Shown: piece by piece, positions 1-5,490 of the stretch
Position numbering within the stretch: the stretch's first letter is position 1
Layout of the letters: each line of letters opens with the position of its first letter
Assembly (NCBI GenBank): GCA_003220195.1
Contig: QHRT01000061.1
Location: 1 to 8,489, forward strand
Direction of reading: 5' to 3'
Length of the DNA: 8,489 nt
Origin: Candidatus Rokuibacteriota bacterium
GTDB lineage: Bacteria > Methylomirabilota > Methylomirabilia > Rokubacteriales > CSP1-6
Made by a program: the position numbers and the translations under genes
Notes under the pieces: generated by a model
Databases searched by the model: none
What the model was told of the DNA's origin: nothing
Seen by the model: the letters and a program-made list of their open reading frames with translations, nothing else

Positions 1-1647
1 GATCTCGTGACGATGAGCTGGTGGAACGGGATCTGGCTGAACGAGGCGTTCGCCACGTTCATGGAAATGCTGGCCGTCAACGCGTGGAAGCCGGAGTGGA
101 AACGGTGGACCACGTTCGGCGTGTCGCGCGCGGCGGCGTTCGCCGTCGACGCGCTCTGGTCGACGCGCCCGATCGAGTTTCCGGTGCGCGCGCCGCGCGA
201 CGCGGATGCGATGTTCGACGTGCTGACGTACGAGAAGGGGGCGTCGGTGCTCCGCATGCTCGAGCAATACCTCGGCGCCGACGTCTTCCGCGCCGGCGTG
301 CGCGACTATCTCCGCGCCCACCTGCACGACAACGCCGACACCGGAGACCTGTGGGCGGCGCTCGGCCGTGCATCCGGCCAGCCGATCGCGATGGTGATGG
401 ATGGCTTCATCTTCCATCCTGGCTTCCCGCTCGTCACCGCGCGGCTCGACGGCCGCGATCTCGTGGTCACGCAGCAGCGCTTCACCTACCTGCCCGCGCC
501 GCCCGAAGGCGAGCCCGCGCCGACGGCGCCGGCCCAGCGCTGGCAGATCCCTCTGCAGATCCGCGTCCACAGCGGGACCACGTCCACCACGCACCGCATT
601 CTCTTGTCGGACGACGAGGCGCGTCTGCGGCTGCCCGACCGCGCGGATGCCGTGCTCGTCAACGAGGGCGGTCACGGGTTCTATCGCGTGCGCTACGCGC
701 CGGATCTGCTCGAAGGGTCGCTGCGGCGCCTGCCCGACGGCCTCGACGCGATCGAGCGCTTCACCCTGGTCAACGACACGTGGGCGTCGGTGCTCGCCGG
801 CCTCGTGCCGCTCACCGACTATCTCGACCTGACCGCGCGCTTTCGCGAAGAGCGCGACAGGAACGTCTGGTCGATCCTGCTCGCCTCCTTCAACGCGCTC
901 CATCGCATCGTCGAGCCGTCCGATCGCCCGAGGCTCGAAACCCTGGTCCGCGAGCGGCTCGCACGCATCGTGTCGACGCTCGGATGGGCTCCGCGTCCGG
1001 GCGAGGACGACCTCACCCGACAGCTGCGAGGCGACGTGCTGCGCGCGCTCGGCACGATCGGGAACGACCGCGAGGCGCAGGCCCGGACGGCCGAGCTCTA
1101 CGCCGCGGCAACCCGCGACCCTGGCGCGGTCGATCCGAACGTCCTGCCTGCGCTGATCGCCATCCTGGCGCACGCGGGTGACCGCCGTCGCTACGACGAG
1201 TTCCTCGAGCGGTTTCGCACCGCGAAGAGTCCTCAAGAGGAGCAGCGCTACCTCTACGCGCTGGCGGCGTTCCAGCCGGCCGATCTCATCGATCAGACGC
1301 TCGGGCGCACGGTCAACGGCGAGATCAGGACACAGGACGCGCCGTTCGTGGTGCGCACGCTCTTGATGAGCGTGTCCGCGCGCGAGCGGGCGTGGCAGTT
1401 CGTGAAGGCAAACTGGGACACGATGGACCGGCTTTACCCGAAGCACGGGCTCCGGCGCTTGTGCGAGGGCGTCACGGGGCTGGTGACTCCGGAGCTGGAG
1501 CAGGACGTCAGACGATTCTTCGCCGAGCGCAAGATCGATCTCGGCGGCAAGACGCTCGCGCAGTACCTGGAGCAGCTGCGGGTCGCCGTGGCGTTCCGCG
1601 AGCGCGAGGGCCGCGCGCTCGCGAGCTACCTCTCCCGGGTGTCCTAG
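1..1647 (+). CDS. M1 family zinc aminopeptidase, C-terminal part (5' end outside window)
   Basis: This is the C-terminal ~548 residues of an M1 (gluzincin) metallopeptidase, which removes N-terminal residues from peptides. The reading frame is open from base 1, so the start and the HExxH zinc site lie upstream of the window. Seen directly: WWNGIWLNEAFATFME holds the third zinc ligand, Glu15 of the visible part, which in this family lies about 18 residues after HExxH. FDVLTYEKGASVLRML carries the expected catalytic Tyr at visible residue 77. From about residue 180 a short beta-rich stretch leads into a long, mostly helical region rich in Arg, Leu and Asp, matching the ERAP1-like C-terminal domain of M1 enzymes. 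The gene ends in TAG and faces the minus-strand sugar cluster. Whether it is cytosolic or exported cannot be judged without the N-terminus. Family assignment is firm; substrate preference is unknown. Confidence 0.93.
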   Translation, partial: DLVTMSWWNGIWLNEAFATFMEMLAVNAWKPEWKRWTTFGVSRAAAFAVDALWSTRPIEFPVRAPRDADAMFDVLTYEKGASVLRMLEQYLGADVFRAGVRDYLRAHLHDNADTGDLWAALGRASGQPIAMVMDGFIFHPGFPLVTARLDGRDLVVTQQRFTYLPAPPEGEPAPTAPAQRWQIPLQIRVHSGTTSTTHRILLSDDEARLRLPDRADAVLVNEGGHGFYRVRYAPDLLEGSLRRLPDGLDAIERFTLVNDTWASVLAGLVPLTDYLDLTARFREERDRNVWSILLASFNALHRIVEPSDRPRLETLVRERLARIVSTLGWAPRPGEDDLTRQLRGDVLRALGTIGNDREAQARTAELYAAATRDPGAVDPNVLPALIAILAHAGDRRRYDEFLERFRTAKSPQEEQRYLYALAAFQPADLIDQTLGRTVNGEIRTQDAPFVVRTLLMSVSARERAWQFVKANWDTMDRLYPKHGLRRLCEGVTGLVTPELEQDVRRFFAERKIDLGGKTLAQYLEQLRVAVAFREREGRALASYLSRVS

Positions 1648-1649
1648 GA

Positions 1650-1694
1650 CGTCAGGAGCCCGAATGGCCCACACCCCCCCAAGGCTCCTCGACG
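1650..1694 (+). terminator. Hairpin in convergent gap, candidate terminator for the M1 gene
   Basis: Starting three bases after the M1 stop codon, CGTCAGGAGCC (1650-1660) pairs with GGCTCCT (1683-1689) and GACG (1691-1694). This gives an 11-bp stem with one bulged C at 1690 and a 22-base loop. On the plus strand it is followed by AATGTTT, only weakly U-rich, so a classic intrinsic terminator is not proven. Its place between two converging transcription units supports a termination role. The large loop includes a run of seven C. Confidence 0.4.
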
Positions 1695-1700
1695 AATGTT

Positions 1701-1902
1701 TCAGGTGTACTTCCGCCCAGGCGTCTTGAGATCGACCACAGGGAGCCGCACGTCCCGATCGTGCTCGAGCTGATCGAGCGACCCGACGAGGTTCGCGATC
1801 GGGCACCTCGCCGGTCTCCCGATCGATCAGCGAACCTGCGAACGACTCCTCACTGCGACAACCTCGGTCGCGGGATCGAACGCCGCACTCAGAACGAACC
1901 AT
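1701..1902 (-). pseudogene. Coding-like remnant in alternating frames after the truncated dehydrogenase
   Basis: Downstream of the point where dehydrogenase similarity ends, protein-like text appears in two alternating minus-strand frames. From 1898 downward one frame reads FVLSAAFDPATEVVAV. The dehydrogenase frame then gives ESFAGSLIDRETGEV (about 1845-1805). The first frame resumes with PIANLVGSLDQLEHDRDV and ends VDLKTPGRKYT with TGA at 1701-1703. Joined, these make about 65 residues that look like one small acidic protein domain carrying two compensating frameshifts. None of it resembles the C-terminal half of a nucleotide-sugar dehydrogenase. I do not recognise the family. It may be a decayed small gene, the end of a fused gene, or sequence error. 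The ATG at 1900-1902 could be an original start or simply Met218 of the dehydrogenase frame. Confidence 0.3.
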
Positions 1903-2553
1903 CTCCGCGGTCTGCGTGCTCGAGACCGGCACCACGCGGTCGACGATCTGCGCGTAGAGGAGCGAGGCCAGCTCGCGGCAATCCCGCGTGACGCCGCCCA
2001 CGACCTTCGGAATGCGGGAGAGGTGCCAGATCTCGTTGCCCGAGTCGACGCGCTCGGGAGAAAACGCGAGGAAGAAATGCTCGCCGACGGCCATGCCCGA
2101 TCCGACGAAGCGCGGCAGCAGCACCTCTTCGGTCGTCCCGGGATACGTCGTGGACTCCAGCACCACGAGCTGTCCCGGACGGAGGATGCGGGCGACGTCG
2201 GCGGCCGCCGCCACGATGTGCGTGATGTCGGGCTCCTTGGACTTGGAGAGCGGGGTCGGCACGCAGATCACGATAACGTCGGCCTCGCCGAGCGCCTCGG
2301 CCGACCCCCCCACGATCAGGCGCTTGTCCTGAACGAGACGCGCCAGCACGTGATCGGGCACGTCCTCGACGGGGCTCGAGCCGCGACTCAGCCGCTCGAC
2401 CCGGTTCGGGTCGGCATCGACGCCGATCATCGGGAAGCCCGCCTCGGCGAACGCCACGGCCAGCGGCAGCCCCACGTACCCCAGCCCGATCACGCCGACG
2501 ATCGCCGAGCGTGCCTCGATTCGCTCACCGAGCTCGGTTCCGATCGGGTTCAT
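1898..2553 (-). pseudogene. UDP-sugar 6-dehydrogenase (WbpA/UDP-GlcNAc dehydrogenase type), truncated after ~219 residues
   Basis: The first half of a UDP-glucose/GDP-mannose dehydrogenase family enzyme, which oxidises the sugar C6 hydroxyl of a nucleotide sugar to a carboxylate with NAD+ in the cytosol. ATG at 2553 lies 4 bases after the upstream gene's stop. Visible motifs: the NAD Rossmann GLGYVGLP (residues 23-30), GVDADPNRVERL, ICVPTPLSKSKEPD (96-109), VLESTTYPGTTEE (131-142) and FSPERVDSGN (164-173). The CVPTPL and ESTTYPGTTEE wording best fits WbpA-like UDP-GlcNAc dehydrogenases. Similarity stops abruptly at TAEMV (residue 219). The family is usually ~430 residues, so the substrate-binding helix, the catalytic Cys (GGHC motif) and the C-terminal domain are missing. 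The frame itself meets no stop and runs on antisense through the M1 gene, so its real end is unclear. The fragment should be catalytically dead. Identity is firm; the cause of truncation is not known. Confidence 0.85.
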
Positions 2554-2557
2554 CTTG

Positions 2558-4249
2558 CTACCGTCCGCGCGCGACCACGCGAAGCAGCCGCTTCACCACG
2601 CGCTTGACGCCGGTCGCGCCGGCCGGACCATTCGTCGTCGCCGCGCGCGCGAGCGCGAAATAGAGGCCGCCTCCCGGGTGGCGCCGGACGTCCCGCATGT
2701 CGCGGCGGCGGCCGGCGGCGCTGTAATGCGAGATGATCGCTCGCCGTTCCGCGCCCTGTCGCCGCGGCGGCGAGCCGCGATGCACGAGCCGGGAGTGCCA
2801 GACCAGGACGTCGCCCTTCTTCCCGAGAAAGCGCTCGATCCTGACGTCGCGCTCGGTCACCTCGCGGTCGAAGAACGGCGTCAACAGGCGCTCCGAGTCC
2901 CAGGGCCAGCTCGGATCGTCGCCGTTGTCACGCCCGAGGAGCGCCAGCACCTTGCTCTGACGGATGATCGGCCAGCGGTGCGAGCGCGGGATGAACTCGA
3001 ACGGCCCGCTGTCCGCCTCGATGTCGTCGAGCGCCATCCAGACGGCCGCGTAGTGACCGTTGACCTCCGGAGGGTTCAGGTAGTCGTCCTGGTGCCAGTC
3101 CCGCTCCGTGCTGATCCAGCCGGTCAGGTTCAAGTGGAGCGCCATCGGCTCGCCGATCAGATGCTCGAGGAGATCGGTGAGCGGCTTGTAGAGACAGAGA
3201 TCGCGGATCTCCGTGACGTCCAGGTACGGCGTCGGAGAGCTATAGCCCCGCGACGTGCCGAGCCGACGAAAGACCGCGCAGTAACGGTCGATCAGATGAT
3301 CGGGGATGAGCCCCCGCACGACGAGATGTCCGTCCTCGCGCCAGGCGCGCTGCTCGGGCGAGAGCGCTCGCTCGTCGATCTCGCGGCGGTCGAGCGGCGG
3401 CAACTCGTTGTCCGGGACCTCGGCGCTCAGATCCGCCCACGTGAGCGTGGTGGCGAGCGGGGACACCGCGGTCAGGCGGAGGAAGTCGTCCCCGTCGGGG
3501 CCGCCGAAGCGCGCGACCTCGACCTTCGTGAACCCCGCGGTCCGGGCGAGCCGCGTCAGGGCCTGCGCGGTGAAATAGTTCAGGTAGCACGCCGGAATGA
3601 AATAGGCCCAGTTCCAGCCGTCGCGCTCGCGCGCGCTCGCGCCGTAGTTCGGCACGGTCACGTAGAGCAGGCCTCCCGGCTTGAGCACGGTACGGCACGC
3701 CTCCAGGATCGCTCTCGGATCGGCGACGAACTGCAGCATGTCGATCGCCAGCACGACGTGCTGCGATTGCGGCGGCAGCGCCGCGTGCTCGATCCGGGCC
3801 GTGTCGATCGGGAGCCGGTAGTACTTGCTGCCCGCGACGGTGACGGCTCGCCAGGGGTCCACGCCGCGGACATCCCACCCATGCGCCCTGAAGTGCAGCA
3901 GCGTATGGCCGGCGCCACAGCCGACATCGAGCACGCTCAGCCGCTCGGGTGAGTCCGTCGTGGCGGCCGCGGCGAACAGGCCGGCGCGCCTCGCGGCGAT
4001 CACGACTTCGGCGTAGACGGCCGCGGTCGCGCCGATGTCGAGCATTTGCCAGTCGTCGTAATAGGCCTCCGCGGGAAGGGCGGTGAAGTCCTGCTCGATC
4101 CGCGGCAGGATGAACACGAACTCGCATTCCCGGCAGCAGAGGACAGCCCGCTCGCCCTCGAGGGTCGGACGGGCCTCGCGCACCTCGACGCTCCCGCAAA
4201 TCGGGCACGCCGCCCTGGACACCGCCGTGCTCACACCCGCATCCGACAT
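2558..4249 (-). CDS. Fusion protein: zinc-knuckle SAM methyltransferase + phytanoyl-CoA dioxygenase (PhyH)-like domain
   Basis: A 563-residue two-enzyme fusion. The N-terminus has a likely zinc knuckle, CPIC (15-18) and CREC (39-42). A class I methyltransferase domain follows: SAM motif VLDVGCGAGHTLLHF (106-120), acidic GVDP (129-132), LKPGGLLYVTVPN (189-201). From about residue 300 there is a PhyH-type Fe(II)/2-oxoglutarate oxygenase domain: EDGHLVVRGLIPD at its start, the metal ligands H386 and D388 in WHQDDYLN, ESDxGPFxFxPxSH-like text near 411-424, the distal H490 in LVHRGSPPRR, and Arg502/503 as likely 2-oxoglutarate anchors. The C-terminus is basic (GVKRVVKRLLRVVARGR). The ATG directly abuts the upstream TAG, so translation is probably coupled. 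By context it would methylate and hydroxylate a sugar or sugar-linked group in a surface polysaccharide; substrate is inference. Both active sites look intact. Confidence 0.88.
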   Translation of the reverse strand: MSDAGVSTAVSRAACPICGSVEVREARPTLEGERAVLCCRECEFVFILPRIEQDFTALPAEAYYDDWQMLDIGATAAVYAEVVIAARRAGLFAAAATTDSPERLSVLDVGCGAGHTLLHFRAHGWDVRGVDPWRAVTVAGSKYYRLPIDTARIEHAALPPQSQHVVLAIDMLQFVADPRAILEACRTVLKPGGLLYVTVPNYGASARERDGWNWAYFIPACYLNYFTAQALTRLARTAGFTKVEVARFGGPDGDDFLRLTAVSPLATTLTWADLSAEVPDNELPPLDRREIDERALSPEQRAWREDGHLVVRGLIPDHLIDRYCAVFRRLGTSRGYSSPTPYLDVTEIRDLCLYKPLTDLLEHLIGEPMALHLNLTGWISTERDWHQDDYLNPPEVNGHYAAVWMALDDIEADSGPFEFIPRSHRWPIIRQSKVLALLGRDNGDDPSWPWDSERLLTPFFDREVTERDVRIERFLGKKGDVLVWHSRLVHRGSPPRRQGAERRAIISHYSAAGRRRDMRDVRRHPGGGLYFALARAATTNGPAGATGVKRVVKRLLRVVARGR

Positions 4250-5092
4250 CTAGGCGCGTCTTCTCAGTATCCAGATCACCTCGATGCCGTTCAGCATCGA
4301 GAGCTCGACGTCGAGGGCGAACTCGGCACGGGTCGCGACATGGGAGAAGAGATCGAGCATGGCCGGGTAGTCCCAGACGTGGAAGTGGATGTTCGATCGC
4401 TGCTCGAGCATGATCGCCAGCTTCTGGGCGTGCGCGTCGCCCGAGAGCCCGTCGACGCAGCGACACCATTCGTCGTAGTGCGCGGCCAGCGACCAGTCGG
4501 GCCCGTCCACGTGATCCTTGATGAGGTGCTCGAGCGGGGTGATGCGCCGTTCCTTGTCGAAGGTGAACCGCTTGTCGGGCACGGCGAGATAGGCGACGCC
4601 CGCCGGCCGCAGGATCCGGCTGACCGATTTCAGCGCGCGCAGCGGGTCCTCGACGTGCTCCAGCACGTGATTGGCGACCACGAAGTCCTGGCTCTGGTCC
4701 TCGACCCCGGTCATCGATTCGAAGTCGGTGACGATGTCCGGCGCCGTGATGCTGGTGACGTCGGGGTTCGACTGCTGGAGCGCAGCGGCCGGCTTGAAGT
4801 CCGCATACCTGACCGTGACCGCGCCAGGAACGCGCAGCGGGAAGTGGAGCGCGCCGAACTCGATACCGGCGCCTCTCAGGTACCGCCGCGCCAGCTCCTC
4901 ACGCGCGTGGGTGAGGTCTCCGAGCGCCGGATCCTGACCGGCGGCTCGTCGCACGCGCCGCGCGAGGTGTGCCGGCCATGACGTGAACGGGAGACCGCTC
5001 AATCGGCGACCCGCACGGCGCCAGCTGAGCGGGAGCGTCGCCGCCGAGACCCTCATCGCGTGACGCTCGCCTCTATCATTCGAGCTCCGCAA
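4250..5092 (-). CDS. Class I SAM-dependent methyltransferase (type 11-like), polysaccharide cluster
   Basis: A ~270-280 residue cytosolic methyltransferase. Numbered from the TTG at 5092, it shows a divergent glycine motif GAGIEFGALHFPL (74-86), an acidic VRYADFKP (95-101), the post-motif DFVVANHVLEHVEDP (136-150) and a strand after LRPAGVAYLAVPDKRFTFD. The last string, with ITPLEHLIKDH, is familiar from methyltransferases in glycan gene clusters. The N-terminal ~50 residues are basic and not part of the fold. Start choice is uncertain: TTG at 5092 overlaps the upstream fragment's stop by 17 bases, while ATG at 5056 (MRVSAATL) leaves a short gap and is the more conventional start. The gene ends in TAG immediately before the ATG of the methyltransferase-PhyH fusion, so the two are almost certainly co-transcribed. 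Substrate unknown; a sugar methyltransferase is the likely role. Confidence 0.85.
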   Translation of the reverse strand: MRSSNDRGERHAMRVSAATLPLSWRRAGRRLSGLPFTSWPAHLARRVRRAAGQDPALGDLTHAREELARRYLRGAGIEFGALHFPLRVPGAVTVRYADFKPAAALQQSNPDVTSITAPDIVTDFESMTGVEDQSQDFVVANHVLEHVEDPLRALKSVSRILRPAGVAYLAVPDKRFTFDKERRITPLEHLIKDHVDGPDWSLAAHYDEWCRCVDGLSGDAHAQKLAIMLEQRSNIHFHVWDYPAMLDLFSHVATRAEFALDVELSMLNGIEVIWILRRRA

Positions 5093-5193
5093 CCGCGTGC
5101 TGCACCGCTCTCGCCACCTGCTCGATCTCGTCGTCGGTCAGCTCCGCGAAGAGCGTAGATAGGATGAAGCGGCTGACCCCCTCACTCAACGTG
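5076..5193 (-). pseudogene. C-terminal tail of a probable DegT/DnrJ/EryC1-type aminotransferase, cut off by IS debris
   Basis: Only the last ~35 residues of a gene remain: EGVSRFILSTLFAELTDDE continuing to IEQVARAVQHAVAELE and TGA at 5076-5078. The pattern of a hydrophobic strand, then LTDDEIEQVARAV, matches the usual end of PLP-dependent sugar aminotransferases of the DegT/DnrJ/EryC1/StrS family (typically ~370 residues, ending like LPLFPELTDEEIDRVVAAL). Such an enzyme would sit naturally beside a WbpA-like dehydrogenase, since the WbpA pathway uses a DegT-family aminotransferase (WbpE). The catalytic Lys and PLP site are absent. The frame continues upstream into sequence with no protein character and into the IS110 remnant on the opposite strand. 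Family call rests on a short tail and is tentative; that a real gene ended here is more certain. Confidence 0.45.
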
Positions 5194-5372
5194 GTGGCGT
5201 AGAGTCGCCCCACACAGAAAACACGCGGTCGACGCCGCAAGGGAGTGGGAGGCCAGCCATGGATCATATTGGCATCGATGTCCATAAGATGCACAGCCAG
5301 ATCTGCATCCTGAGCGAGGCCGGCGACCGCGCCGCTTGAGCCGCCGCTGCCCAAAGACGGATTCGCCATAGC
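5194..5372 (+). mobile_element. IS110-family insertion sequence remnant
   Basis: A fragment of an IS110-family element: a short leader (about 5194-5258) plus the first codons of its transposase. The leader begins around GTGGTGGCGTAGAGTCGCCC, where the aminotransferase tail loses sense; a small GGCG/CGCC hairpin lies at 5196-5209. Neither end of the element can be fixed from sequence alone. IS110 elements have short or no terminal inverted repeats, so their absence is not informative. Intact members carry a transposase of roughly 300-400 residues and a structured non-coding (bridge RNA) region of over 100 bases; only ~65 bases precede the ATG here. The piece is therefore immobile on its own. 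Its local base composition is less GC-biased than its neighbours. Confidence 0.6.
5259..5372 (+). pseudogene. IS110-family transposase, N-terminal fragment with in-frame stop
   Basis: The ATG at 5259 follows a good ribosome binding site, GGGAGG at 5247-5252 with 6-base spacing. It opens MDHIGIDVHKMHSQICIL followed by SEAGDRAA and TGA at 5337-5339. GIDVHK with its Asp is the first acidic residue of the RuvC-like DEDD catalytic site of IS110 recombinases, and the SQICIL-(T/S)E-G wording is characteristic. Reading through the stop in the same frame gives QRRIRH at about 5352-5369, where intact relatives commonly have an (E)xRIRT-type stretch, so the remnant probably extends to there before similarity fades. 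Over 300 residues, including the rest of the RuvC-like domain and the Tnp domain with its serine, are missing. It cannot be active. Identification is good despite the short length because the N-terminal motif is distinctive. Confidence 0.75.
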
Positions 5373-5490
5373 CATTGCGGTGGCCGGAGAAGGATCGCTA
5401 TCGCTTGGTGCCGGCGCTGGTCGCGCTCGCGTCGCCACCCTGTCCTGCTCCCGGCACCGCGGGCGCGCTCGCCGGCTATCTGGCGCGCAG
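5373..5490. other. Unassigned spacer between IS110 remnant and exporter gene
   Basis: No convincing gene here. One plus-strand frame reads EKDRYRLVPALVALA and ends at TAG (5492-5494), which could be a scrap of a lost gene, but it is short and has no start. No repeat or terminator with a U-tract was seen for the exporter gene, which ends at 5491. The stretch is probably debris left by insertion and deletion. Confidence 0.35.

Noticed and set aside
1674..1680. Run of seven C as a programmed slippage site
   Set aside because: It lies between genes, inside the hairpin loop, with no frame to shift.
1..1897. Minus-strand frame continuing from the dehydrogenase through the whole M1 gene without a stop
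   Set aside because: It is codon-phase antisense to the M1 gene, and GC-rich codon use simply avoids CTA, TTA and TCA there. No protein family character after residue 219 apart from the small remnant noted.
2555..3952. Long plus-strand open frame opposite the methyltransferase-PhyH gene
   Set aside because: Arg/Val/Asp-rich antisense shadow; the minus-strand frame has all the recognisable motifs.
4046..4981. Plus-strand open frame opposite the two methyltransferase genes
   Set aside because: Antisense shadow spanning the junction of two well-supported minus-strand genes.
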